Shown one piece after another: positions 42,648 to 51,428 of a DNA stretch of 64,000 bases. The stretch's first letter is position 1. Every line of letters begins with the position of its first letter. The notes beneath the pieces were generated by a model, which had not been told where the DNA came from, made no database searches, and was given only the letters and a program-made list of their open reading frames with translations. A program made the translations under genes and the position numbers. Source of the stretch: Candidatus Methanomethylophilus alvi Mx1201 (GTDB lineage Archaea; Thermoplasmatota; Thermoplasmata; Methanomassiliicoccales; Methanomethylophilaceae); assembly GCF_000300255.2 (NCBI RefSeq), contig NC_020913.1:372001-436000 (forward strand). The letters run 5' to 3'.

Positions 42648-42787
42648 AGCTCTAGCGCCGCGGAGTTGGCCGCCACGGCGGCCTCCCTTCTGCCGGTGTT
42701 GCTGCCTCCGATGAGCACCACGTCCCCTTCCTCCATGCCGTGGGAGCGGATCTGCGCTGCCAGTTCCGGGGAATGCTCGTCGATGCT
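42648..42787 (-). repeat. R repeat, 3' fragment R4
   Basis: About 140 bp of the DUF4443-like 3' end; the match breaks at GATGCTC, where helicase sequence begins. Confidence 0.8.
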
Positions 42788-43067
42788 CCTGGGCGGAGAG
42801 AACAGTCAGATCGATGAGGAACGCAGGTTGTTCTATGTCGCCATGACTAGGGCCAAGGAGACGACATATATCGTCTCCCAGAACGGTCACCAGTCGGATT
42901 TCTTCAAGGAGATGTTCCCGAGGAACGACGCATATGGGAAGAAGGTCGAGATGACTTGTCCGCTGTGTGGCGGAGTGATGATCCTGAAGACCAATCAGAA
43001 CGGGCATAAGTTCTACGGGTGCAGCAACTATCGTTCCAAAGGATGCAAGTTTACCAGGAATTGGTGA
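42788..43067 (+). pseudogene. C-terminal fragment of a UvrD-type helicase with zinc-finger tail
   Basis: The frame continues from R4 into EERRLFYVAMTRAKE (helicase motif VI of UvrD/PcrA) and ends with a topoisomerase-type zinc finger, CPLCGGVMILKTN...FYGCSNY. The N-terminal ~90% of a helicase is missing, so this is debris joined to R4. Confidence 0.8.
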
Positions 43068-43085
43068 ATTACATTAAACAACAAA

Positions 43086-43345
43086 TCATACTTTCCATTT
43101 TGTTTTGTCATCCGTCACAGTATAAGGAACCGTCTTTCTGTCTTTGGATACGGGTTTGACATATCCAATTTCACAGAGGTGTTTGATACGGCTTCTTGCT
43201 GTCTGGTATGATATTGGATATCTTACAGTCAAATAAGGAGTAATCCTTCTCCTTATCCGACTTTACGAATGAACTGGATGATTCTTTCTTGTTGTAACCG
43301 ACTATATAGATCAGTTCCTTCACTGCTTCCTTCGTTATCAAATAT
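43086..43345 (-). pseudogene. Decayed gene with winged-helix C-terminus
   Basis: On the minus strand the sequence reads TPYLTVRYPISYQTARSRIK... ending TDDKTKWKV-stop, a winged-helix-like end. The upstream part (KEAVKELIYIVGYNKKE) lies in another frame, so at least one frameshift is present. Family not identified. Confidence 0.4.
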
Positions 43346-43359
43346 AACCTGACTTAATT

Positions 43360-43400
43360 TAGAAGTTCACAGTAGTTCACTAGAAGTTCACAGTAGTTCA
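43360..43400. repeat. 21-bp tandem repeat
   Basis: TAGAAGTTCACAGTAGTTCA occurs twice in succession, immediately before the truncated AlbA_2/HATPase gene. Confidence 0.7.
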
Positions 43401-43405
43401 ACCAC

Positions 43406-43850
43406 TCACAGGTTTACTTTCCAATATGATGACTGCTTAGAACCGCTCCTTGACAACAGGCCACGTTTCTTGAGTCTGACGGTTGCGTGTTTAATCTTTG
43501 ATTCTCCGGTATCCAGATTGGCTGCAATCTCGCGGATTTTAAGCATCGGTTCATTTTGCAGCAAAGCCAATATGTCCTTCTCCAGATCAGATAGTGGAAG
43601 AGTCGTCGGTTCATCCGAAGGCACATGTGACGAATCCTTCCTGAATATGGTGACGCGTATCGCCTCATCGATCTCCTGGATCACTGGTTCCCTCAGCCCG
43701 TATTCCCTGCATAGGGAGAAGGATCTTCCGATACCGCTGCCCCAACCCTCGACCAGTTTCGCTTCCCTGAAGAATCTGGCGATGATCGGGTTACGGGGGT
43801 TTGAGCGACCGGACAGAGCCTTCTCAATCGAAAGACCCAGATGGTCCCAT
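43406..43850 (-). pseudogene. N-terminally truncated AlbA_2/HATPase protein
   Basis: The frame encodes GLSIEKALSGRSNPRNPIIARFFREAKLVEGWGSGIGRS..., the C-terminal HATPase_c_4 region of RecG-like ATP-binding proteins, and a winged helix ending SYWKVNL. Upstream the frame only shadows the esterase gene, so the first two thirds of the protein are absent. It marks the right edge of the island. Confidence 0.7.
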
Positions 43851-43857
43851 GTCGCCT

Positions 43858-44838
43858 TCAATTGGGGTGCATCAGCCAATCCTTCAGCAACAGTATGGCC
43901 TGATCCAGTGCGACCCTCGCCTCCGGTATGGGGAATGCGACGAAGACGTGGTCCATGTTGGGATACACCATGGTATTGTGGTCGATGTCGTATTCGTTGA
44001 ACAGCCGGTCCAACTTCATGACGTCCGGGTACAGTATGTCGTGGGTGCCGCAGAAGATCAACACCCTGCTGATGCCTTTCGGATCCGCGAATATCGGACT
44101 CACGTACGGGTTGTCCAGGTTCTTCTCCCCGTCCGCCCAGTAGATACCCAGAAGTCCCAGGCCCCAGGCATCCAGCATCGGGTCCACGTTCTCGAATTTC
44201 TCTATGTCCGGGTTGTCCGTATGGAGGTCCACCCACGGGGAGAACAGAAGTATCCCCTCCGGCATCGTCATGCCCCTGTCGCGCAGATAGTAGGAGAATC
44301 CGAGGGCTATGCTTCCTCCCGCCGAGTCCCCGCCGAGCACTATCTGGGAGAAGGGGTTCTTGCGGAACGCGGTCTCGTAGGCGGTCAGGATCTTGGCGAA
44401 TTCCGTCTTGTAATTGTGGTCTGGCACATTGCCGTACATGGGGAATACGACCTTGGCGCCTATGCCTTTGGCGACCTTGTCCACCATCTCGAAGTGCGAC
44501 CTGAGGGGAGGATAGAGGAATCCGCCTCCGTGGAAATATATGAGGACGGGCTGCCCCTGTTCGTGCCTGCTGCCCCAGCAGAAAACCTGCATGCCGTCGA
44601 TCCAATATTCGTCGACCCTCTGCCCGATCCAATCCCCGGGATTCGGATACGGGTCGTCGCTCATGTGTCTGACCCTTTCGATGTGCTTTATCCACTCCTC
44701 GTTGGAGCGTTTGGTCCAGAGACTGCGGTAATCCGTGCTGCGGAACTGCTCCTCGGTAAGGCGGGAGCGGAGGGACATCCTCGGGCTGCGTAGGTTCTTG
44801 GACACTCTGGACATCTGTCCGGTGTGACTCGTCTTCAA
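43858..44838 (-). CDS. Alpha/beta hydrolase, HSL-type esterase
   Basis: The 326-residue protein (or 318 from the ATG at 44814) has the oxyanion motif HGGGF near residue 103, nucleophile GDSAGG near 173, acid in GTHDILYPD and a C-terminal His (MDHVFVAF). It hydrolyses short-chain esters in this family; the natural substrate is unknown. A TATA-like TTGATATAGATTG lies just upstream. It is probably a core gene bordering the island. Confidence 0.85.
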   Translation of the reverse strand: MKTSHTGQMSRVSKNLRSPRMSLRSRLTEEQFRSTDYRSLWTKRSNEEWIKHIERVRHMSDDPYPNPGDWIGQRVDEYWIDGMQVFCWGSRHEQGQPVLIYFHGGGFLYPPLRSHFEMVDKVAKGIGAKVVFPMYGNVPDHNYKTEFAKILTAYETAFRKNPFSQIVLGGDSAGGSIALGFSYYLRDRGMTMPEGILLFSPWVDLHTDNPDIEKFENVDPMLDAWGLGLLGIYWADGEKNLDNPYVSPIFADPKGISRVLIFCGTHDILYPDVMKLDRLFNEYDIDHNTMVYPNMDHVFVAFPIPEARVALDQAILLLKDWLMHPN

Positions 44839-44923
44839 TCTATATCAATGGAATTGCCAACATCGACGGACGGGTGCGGTCCGCCGAAAGCAACCCATAT
44901 AATCCATACGGCGATTATGAAGT

Positions 44924-46105
44924 ATGATTCTCACAGATGAGGAGCAGGCCATATTCGACGGCGAGAAAGGCGCCGGTGCCCAGAAGGCCATGGAACTGGT
45001 CGTCGCCCTCGGAAAGATCTACGGGGCGGACAGTCTCGTGGATATCACATCCGCCCACCTTTCGGGTGCTTCATATAAGACGATCGGAGAGGGCGGTCTC
45101 AAGTACCTCTCGGACATGGTAGCCGGCGGGGCCAAGGTATCCGTCCCATCCACCCTCAACCCGGTGGGGATGGACCGCGAGCGTTGGAAGGAGATGCATA
45201 TCGGTCCCGAGTTCGCCGAGAAGCAGCTGCAGATTATCGAGCTGTATGGGAAGATGGGTATCAGGAAGACGTGTTCCTGCACCCCGTATATCGGGGACAA
45301 CGTCCCCGGGTTCGGGGACCACGTCGCATGGGCGGAGTCGTCCGCCCTGTCCGTGGTGAACTCCTATTTCGGGGCCAGGACCAACAGGGAGGGCGGACCC
45401 GGGGCGTTGGCCGCCGCCATCCTCGGAAAGACCGCCAACTACGGGCTCCACCTTACCGAGAACAGGAGACCCACCGTCGTCGTAGACGTCGAGGACATGG
45501 GCGGGTCCGTATTCGACTATTCCGTCCTGGGACAGGCCGTGGGGATGGCCATAGGCAAGGGGATCCCTTATTTCAGGGGTCTGAAGGATATATCGATCGA
45601 GGATGCGAAGACCCTGTCGGCGGCTATGGCAGCCGCCGGGTCGGTGGCCCTCTGGCATGCGGAAGGGTGTACCCCGGAGGCCGGGGACTTCGACGTCTCC
45701 GGTCTCGAGCACATATCCATCGGGGATGCGGAGAGGAAGGCGGCTTATGACAAGCTGAACACGGTGGAGGACGTCCAGCTCATCGCATTGGGATGCCCCC
45801 ACCTCACCCCCAAGGAGATGCACGACATAGCGGCCCTTCTCAAAGGGAAGAAGAAAAAGAACAAGGATGTGGAGGTGTGGTTCTGTACGTCCGAGTCCGT
45901 CCGTTCACAGTGCCAGGATGATGTCAGGATAATGGAGGAGTTCGGTCCCGTACTGGCCGATACCTGCATGGTCGTGGCCCCGATAGAGGGCACGTTCCAG
46001 AGGACGGCCACCAATTCCGCCAAGGCCGGCAACTATCTGCCGACCCTCTGTTCCCAGAAGGTGAAGTTTGCGGACATCTCCGACCTGCTGAAGGTGATAG
46101 AATGA
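44924..46105 (+). CDS. Phosphomevalonate dehydratase large subunit (aconitase X)
   Basis: The 393-residue protein of the AcnX/DUF521 family has TSAHLSGASYKTIGEGGLKYL, the Fe-S cysteine blocks KTCSCTPYIGDN and ALGCPHLT, and a C-terminal DTCMVVAPIEG. In archaea AcnX dehydrates 5-phosphomevalonate to trans-anhydromevalonate phosphate on the way to isoprenoids of membrane lipids. It is coupled by ATGA to its small subunit. Confidence 0.9.
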   Translation: MILTDEEQAIFDGEKGAGAQKAMELVVALGKIYGADSLVDITSAHLSGASYKTIGEGGLKYLSDMVAGGAKVSVPSTLNPVGMDRERWKEMHIGPEFAEKQLQIIELYGKMGIRKTCSCTPYIGDNVPGFGDHVAWAESSALSVVNSYFGARTNREGGPGALAAAILGKTANYGLHLTENRRPTVVVDVEDMGGSVFDYSVLGQAVGMAIGKGIPYFRGLKDISIEDAKTLSAAMAAAGSVALWHAEGCTPEAGDFDVSGLEHISIGDAERKAAYDKLNTVEDVQLIALGCPHLTPKEMHDIAALLKGKKKKNKDVEVWFCTSESVRSQCQDDVRIMEEFGPVLADTCMVVAPIEGTFQRTATNSAKAGNYLPTLCSQKVKFADISDLLKVIE

Positions 46106-46863
46106 TCATGAAAGGACGCGCCATCTCCCCCGGATACGCGGAGGGTGAGGCGATAACGTACGGGGGGGCCTTCAGTTTCCTCGGAGGGGTCGACGGCAAG
46201 ACGGGGAACTTCAACGTGCGCGACGGAAACATCGCAGAAAAGGTCTTCCTGTTCCCCAACGGTAAGGGATCGACGGTCGGATCGTATGTGGTATACGATC
46301 TGAAGGTGCAGGGACACGCACCTCTGGCACTTGTCAACAGGAGTGCCGAGACGATAGTCACGACCGGTGCCGTGATCTCATCGGTGCCCATGGTCGACAA
46401 TATCGATGTATCCCTCGTCAGGGACGGGGATACCGTAGCCGTGGACGGGAACAGGGGATATGTGGAGATAAAGAACGTCAAGACATATTCCACGGTGTCC
46501 GCCGTACTCGAGTGCGGTGGCAAAGTCCTCCTTCTCCGCAGGCCGGAGGATGCGCATTCATTCCCCGGAAAATGGTCTCTGGTGTCCGGGCGGGTCGAGC
46601 CGGGGGAGAATCCGGCAGAGGCGGCCAGAAGGGAGATCGAGGAGGAGACCGGGATCAAGGTCGGATTCCCCGACGCATCCCAGACCCACTTCTATGTGAG
46701 GGAGGGGGATGTCGTATGGAACGTCCATCCTTTCCTATACAAGGTGTCCTCCGACAAGGTGGAGTTGAATTCCGAGAACACCGATTTTGTTTGGGTCGAC
46801 CGCGGAAAGGTCTCCTGCGACGGACTCGTGGACGGTGTCGAGAGGATAGTCAAGAACTTCTGA
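46102..46863 (+). CDS. Phosphomevalonate dehydratase small subunit fused to a Nudix hydrolase
   Basis: The protein has 253 residues. Residues 1-~125 form the AcnX small-subunit swivel domain (KGRAISPGYAEGEAI, FPNGKGSTVGSYVVYDLK, and NRSAETIVTTGAVISSVP). Residues ~130-253 are a Nudix domain with a canonical box GRVEPGENPAEAARREIEEETGI. Small subunits are normally ~130 residues, so this is a fusion. The Nudix half could trim a pyrophosphate or nucleotide linked to isoprenoid metabolism (inference). Confidence 0.88.
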   Translation: MIMKGRAISPGYAEGEAITYGGAFSFLGGVDGKTGNFNVRDGNIAEKVFLFPNGKGSTVGSYVVYDLKVQGHAPLALVNRSAETIVTTGAVISSVPMVDNIDVSLVRDGDTVAVDGNRGYVEIKNVKTYSTVSAVLECGGKVLLLRRPEDAHSFPGKWSLVSGRVEPGENPAEAARREIEEETGIKVGFPDASQTHFYVREGDVVWNVHPFLYKVSSDKVELNSENTDFVWVDRGKVSCDGLVDGVERIVKNF

Positions 46864-46865
46864 CG

Positions 46866-46890
46866 GGGACGGCCCTCCGGGGTCCGTCCC
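46866..46890 (+). terminator. Hairpin after the Nudix fusion gene
   Basis: GGGACGG pairs with CCGTCCC around an 11-base loop in the 40-bp gap before tatD. It may be a terminator or attenuator. Confidence 0.4.
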
Positions 46891-46903
46891 TCCCGAGGTC
46901 GCA

Positions 46904-47623
46904 ATGGCGGATATCCGTTTTCTTACAGACTCGCATCTCCACATGTGCGAGACGGGGTTTCCCGGAAACTACGGGGACTTCGACTCGCTTACCCGGGCGG
47001 TATCATGTACGGCAGATCCCGGCGAATGGGACCTCCAACTTTCCTTTTCCTCCCGGACCGTGGTCCCCTCCATAGGGATACATCCGTGGAACTGCGGGTG
47101 CTGGAACGTTTCCGTGGAGGAGCGTTTCCTATCGATCCTGGAGAAGTCTTCATCCTGTCAGATAGGGGAGATCGGACTCGATTCGAAGAAGGGGGACGTC
47201 TCGGAGCAGATGCCGTCCTTCACGGGACAGTTGGATGCGGCGTCGTCGATGGACAGGGTCGTCAGCATACACATGGTGGGAGCGGAGAAGCAGGTCCTGG
47301 ATGCCATACGCACCCATGGCAGATCGTGCAGAGGGATAATACTGCATTCGTTCTCGTCCGAGAGCTATGTGAAGCCGTTTTTGGACCTGGGATGCATGTT
47401 CTCCCTGTCTCCGCGCATACTGGCACGTTCGAAGGACAAGGTCCGCCGTCTTCTGGATCTCATCCCGGACGACCGTCTTCTCCTGGAATCGGACGCTCCC
47501 CATCAGGGAAGGTTTTTTACGGGTATGGGGGACTTCGTGAGGTCCATGGCCGATGTGAAGGGGTGTCCGCCGCATGATTTGGCCCGGAATACTTATGAGA
47601 ATCTGGAGAGGACGGTCGGATGA
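46904..47623 (+). CDS. TatD-family metal-dependent hydrolase
   Basis: The 239-residue TIM-barrel protein has the metal motif TDSHLHM near residue 9 (H-x-H), GIHPWN, a metal-bridging GEIGLD, and the late LLLESDAPH. TatD proteins are DNases or related phosphoesterases. It overlaps the following gene by ATGA. Confidence 0.87.
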   Translation: MADIRFLTDSHLHMCETGFPGNYGDFDSLTRAVSCTADPGEWDLQLSFSSRTVVPSIGIHPWNCGCWNVSVEERFLSILEKSSSCQIGEIGLDSKKGDVSEQMPSFTGQLDAASSMDRVVSIHMVGAEKQVLDAIRTHGRSCRGIILHSFSSESYVKPFLDLGCMFSLSPRILARSKDKVRRLLDLIPDDRLLLESDAPHQGRFFTGMGDFVRSMADVKGCPPHDLARNTYENLERTVG

Positions 47624-48330
47624 GTGCAGGTATGAACGAGAGGACCAGGCTGATCATAGGTGATGACGGGGTCCGCCGTCTCCGTGACGCCAAGGTCGTA
47701 TTATGCGGCTGCGGGGCAGTGGGCGGATATGCGCTGGAAGGTCTGGTCAGGGCCGGGGTGGGCCACATACGTGTGGTCGACAAGGATGTGTTCTCCGAGA
47801 GCAATATGAACCGTCAGATCCTCGCCACGACTGCGACGGTCGGAAGGCCTAAGGCGGAGGTCGCCTGCGAACGTGCCAGAAGCATAAATCCCGTCATAGA
47901 TATCGAGTCCATGGACGTCCTCGTATCGGAGGATACCATACCTGCCATACTCGACATGGGTCCCGACGTCCTCGTGGATGCCATAGATACGATAGGGATG
48001 AAGGTCCGTCTGCTCCGCGAAGCATGTGCCAGACGCATAAGGGCGTTCTCTTCCATGGGTGCGGCGCTGCATACCGACCCAATGGCCGTGCGTATCGCCC
48101 CCGTCATGGATTCGTCGGTATGCCCGGTGGCGGCGAGGGTCCGCAGGGAGCTCAGGGGCTGCGACACCTCGCTCATAACATGCGTATATTCTTTGGAGAG
48201 GCCGGTGGCCGTCCCTACGGAGAAGGATGAGAACGGGAAGAGCATCCTGGGCTCGATGCCGACGATACCTGCCATATTCGGAATGACCCTGGCCAACGAG
48301 GCCATAATGTACATTCTTGGAAAAGAGTAA
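47620..48330 (+). CDS. ThiF/E1-like adenylyltransferase (TcdA-like)
   Basis: The 236-residue protein has the nucleotide-binding GCGAVGGYALEGLVRAGVG, DKDVFSESNMNRQ and VDAIDTIGMKV, and a C-terminal SLITCVYSLERPVAVP. It resembles TcdA, the cyclic t6A tRNA dehydratase, more than ThiF or MoeB. It is coupled to tatD. Confidence 0.85.
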   Translation: MSAGMNERTRLIIGDDGVRRLRDAKVVLCGCGAVGGYALEGLVRAGVGHIRVVDKDVFSESNMNRQILATTATVGRPKAEVACERARSINPVIDIESMDVLVSEDTIPAILDMGPDVLVDAIDTIGMKVRLLREACARRIRAFSSMGAALHTDPMAVRIAPVMDSSVCPVAARVRRELRGCDTSLITCVYSLERPVAVPTEKDENGKSILGSMPTIPAIFGMTLANEAIMYILGKE

Positions 48331-48342
48331 GATATTTAGGGG

Positions 48343-48365
48343 ACGGCCGGGTTTCCCCGGCCGCA
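48343..48365. terminator. Bidirectional hairpin between TcdA-like and ileS genes
   Basis: CGGCCGGG/CCCCGGCCG with a TTT loop, between convergent genes. Confidence 0.6.
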
Positions 48366-48371
48366 TCCCCG

Positions 48372-51329
48372 TCAGATCTTGGACGAGGTCACACCGATGG
48401 TGATGTTCTTGCCGGTGATGTCCCAGTCTTTCACGGAATCTCCGGCCGGTTCGTCGGTGTACTCGATCTGTTTGGCGCGGACCTCTGCGGAGATATGGTC
48501 CTGCCAGGTCTTGAAAAGGTCCACGAGGTGGGGTTCGGCCTTGACGTCGACGTTGATGTATTCGTCCACATTCAGCTTCATGTCCTTCCTCATCTGCTGG
48601 ATCCTTCTGATGAGTTCTCTGGCGTAACCTTCGGCCTCGATCTCGGGGGTGATCTCGAAATCGATGAAGATCTCTCCCTCGTCGAAGGGGACGGGTTCCA
48701 CGTCGTCCTTGCCGATGACCTCCCCGCCCTCGGGCAGATAATCGACCGATTTGATGTTACCCTGCTGTGCCAGCACCTCGTCGAATACCTTCACCGCGGC
48801 GTTGACCTTGGCATCCTTCCCGCGGATGTAGATCGCCTTGAGCGGCCATCTGAGCTTGCTGCCCATCTTTCCCCTCTCGGTGGCGACGATCTCGATGATG
48901 TTCTGGATCAGGTGCATGCTGTGCTCGAGATCCTCGTTTACGAGAGACATGTCGGCTTTCTGCCAGTCCTCCATGTGTACGGAGAGTTTCTCCCCGTCCA
49001 TGGCCCTGTAGACTTTTTCCGAGATGTGCGGACAGATGGGTGCGAGGGCCACCGCGGTGCTCATGATCGCCCTGTGCAACATGTAATAGGAGGCCGTCTT
49101 GTCGGCCGTGGACTCCTCGTCCCAGCTCCTGTCCCTGATGAGGTGCAGGTACCAGCGGGAGAGGTCCTCCATGATGTAGTCGGTCAGGGCGCGGGCGACC
49201 TTCTGGAGTTCCCTGCTCTCGATCCCGTCGGTGACGGCCTTCTTCATCTTCTCCGTCCTGGACAGCATCCAGAGGTCCTCGTCCCTCATATCCGCCTTCA
49301 CGGATTCGAGGGTGTGCTCCGACGGTTCGTATTTGTCGAGGGACATGTACATCGCGGCGAAGTTGACGACGTTCCAGAGGGTGTTGAGGACTTTCCATGC
49401 GTCCTTGGGACCGGTCTTCTGGAAAGCGGTGTCCTCCCAGGGGGCGTTCACCATTATCATGTAGTATCTGAGGGCGTCGGCACCGTATTCCGCGATGACC
49501 TCTTCGGGGGTGACGACGTTGCCGAGGGATTTGGACATCTTCCTTCCCTTGGAGTCGAGCATCCACCCGTGCATCATGACCTCGTCGTAAGGGGCTCTGT
49601 CGAACGAGACCACACCGGACGCCAGCTGGGTGTAGAACCATCCTCTCGTCTGGTCCTGGGCCTCGACTATGAACTTCGGAGGCCACCATTTCTCGAACTC
49701 GTCCTTCTTGGCAGGATATCCGAGGTCCGCCCATGCGGCCACGCCGGAATCGAACCAGACGTCCATGACATCGGGAATCCTGTGCATATCCTTGCCGCAT
49801 TTGGGGCATTTGAAGGTGACCTTGTCGATCCACGGCCTGTGGGTATCCATGCCCTTCGTGTATCCCTCCCCCTCTTCGAGTTCGGAGTACTGTCCGACCA
49901 CCTTCTTCTCGCCGCATTCGCACTCCCAGACGGGGAGCGGGATCCCCCAGTACCTCTGCCTCGATACGCACCAGTCGCGTGCCCCGTCGACCCAGTTCTT
50001 CTCCCTGGCGGCACCTGCCCAATCGGGGGTCCATTTGACGCGGTCGACCTCCTTCAGCATGGTGTCCTTGACCTTGGGGACGTCTATGAACCACTGGCGG
50101 GTGTTCCTGTAGATGATGGGGGTCTTGCATCTCCAGCAGTGTCCGTACCTGTGCTTTACCTTGGATGTGTTGTAAAGGAGACCGTTCTCCTCCAGGTGCT
50201 TTATGATATCCTCGTTGATCGTCTTGACCTTCTTACCGGCCATCATCGGGAAGTCCCCGGTGAATCTTCCGGACTCGTCGACGGGGCAGAACGGCACCAG
50301 ACCGTACCTCTTACCGGTCTCGAAGTCGTCCGGTCCGAATCCGGGGGCGGTGTGGACGAGACCGGTGTTGTCCTTCTCGACATAGGCCGCATCGACGACT
50401 TTGTAGGTGTATTCGGTCCTCTTGAGACCGTCTCCGATCTCGAACGGCGGGATGTATGCGGTGCCGACGAGGTCCTTTCCGACCTTTTCCTCGAGGATCT
50501 CGAAGCTGTCGTATCCTCCCTTCTGCATCACGAACTCCGCCTGGGACTTCATGACTATGACGTCCTCGGATCCCTTCTCTCCGGACATCCTGACCTTCGC
50601 ATACGTCTCGTCCGGGTGGACGGCGACGGCCATGTTGGAGGGCAGGGTCCAAGGGGTGGTGGTCCATATGAGGAGGGATACGTCCTTCTCGTCCTTCAGG
50701 GGGAATCTGACCATGACGGAGGGGTCGGTCTCGTCCCAGTAGTCGATCTCGGCCTCGGCGAGGGCGGTCTCGCATCTGGGACACCAGGTGACCACCCTGC
50801 TGGAGTCCTTGAGCAGTCCGCGCTCGTACGCCCTCTTGGCGGTCCACCATGCGGATTCCATGTAATCCAATTTGAGCGTCTGATAGGGGTGGTCCCAGTC
50901 CATCCATACGCCGAGCTGCTTGAATGCGTCGGTCATGCTGGCATGGAGTCCCTTGGCGAAGTCCTGGCATGTCTTCACGAAGTTGTCTATCCCGATCTCC
51001 TCCTCGATCTGCTTCTTCGAGTGGACGCCGATCTTCTTCTCGACCTGTACCTCGATGGGCAGACCGTGCATATCGAAACCGGGCTGGTCGCGGACGTTGT
51101 ATCCGTTCATCCTCCAGTATCTGATGAGGATATCCTTCACCGTCTTGTTCATGGCGGTTCCCAGATGGATGGAACCGGTGGTGTAGGGCGGTCCATCGAG
51201 GAAATAGAATCTGGGACCGTTCTCCCTCAGCTGTTTGGTCTTTTCGTAAGCATGCTCCGAGGCCCATTCTTCCTGGACCTCCTTCTCCACCTTGGGGGCG
51301 GAATAATTTCCCTGGATTTGCTTTATCAT
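48372..51329 (-). CDS. ileS: Isoleucyl-tRNA synthetase
   Basis: The protein is 985 residues from the ATG at 51329 (MIKQIQGNYSAPKVEKEV). Class I motifs are present: GPPYTTGSIHLGT (HIGH equivalent, ~residue 45-58) and GRKMSKSLGN (KMSKS). The editing domain has the TTTPWTLPSN motif, and zinc-binding cysteines appear in ECECGEKK and FKCPKCGKDMH. It charges tRNA-Ile. The frame is open 20 codons further upstream but the extension is not family-like. Confidence 0.96.
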   Translation of the reverse strand: MIKQIQGNYSAPKVEKEVQEEWASEHAYEKTKQLRENGPRFYFLDGPPYTTGSIHLGTAMNKTVKDILIRYWRMNGYNVRDQPGFDMHGLPIEVQVEKKIGVHSKKQIEEEIGIDNFVKTCQDFAKGLHASMTDAFKQLGVWMDWDHPYQTLKLDYMESAWWTAKRAYERGLLKDSSRVVTWCPRCETALAEAEIDYWDETDPSVMVRFPLKDEKDVSLLIWTTTPWTLPSNMAVAVHPDETYAKVRMSGEKGSEDVIVMKSQAEFVMQKGGYDSFEILEEKVGKDLVGTAYIPPFEIGDGLKRTEYTYKVVDAAYVEKDNTGLVHTAPGFGPDDFETGKRYGLVPFCPVDESGRFTGDFPMMAGKKVKTINEDIIKHLEENGLLYNTSKVKHRYGHCWRCKTPIIYRNTRQWFIDVPKVKDTMLKEVDRVKWTPDWAGAAREKNWVDGARDWCVSRQRYWGIPLPVWECECGEKKVVGQYSELEEGEGYTKGMDTHRPWIDKVTFKCPKCGKDMHRIPDVMDVWFDSGVAAWADLGYPAKKDEFEKWWPPKFIVEAQDQTRGWFYTQLASGVVSFDRAPYDEVMMHGWMLDSKGRKMSKSLGNVVTPEEVIAEYGADALRYYMIMVNAPWEDTAFQKTGPKDAWKVLNTLWNVVNFAAMYMSLDKYEPSEHTLESVKADMRDEDLWMLSRTEKMKKAVTDGIESRELQKVARALTDYIMEDLSRWYLHLIRDRSWDEESTADKTASYYMLHRAIMSTAVALAPICPHISEKVYRAMDGEKLSVHMEDWQKADMSLVNEDLEHSMHLIQNIIEIVATERGKMGSKLRWPLKAIYIRGKDAKVNAAVKVFDEVLAQQGNIKSVDYLPEGGEVIGKDDVEPVPFDEGEIFIDFEITPEIEAEGYARELIRRIQQMRKDMKLNVDEYINVDVKAEPHLVDLFKTWQDHISAEVRAKQIEYTDEPAGDSVKDWDITGKNITIGVTSSKI

Positions 51330-51428
51330 CGCTCGTCCTTCTGAGCAGGAGCTATCTTGTCCCGCTCTTGGACGACCCATCCGCTCCATCGTTATATAGG
51401 TAATTATCAGTCTTTTGAGGACGGAACA

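Noticed and set aside
48495-51344. 949-codon plus-strand frame opposite ileS
   Set aside because: Antisense shadow of a biased gene; no recognisable motif and no promoter.
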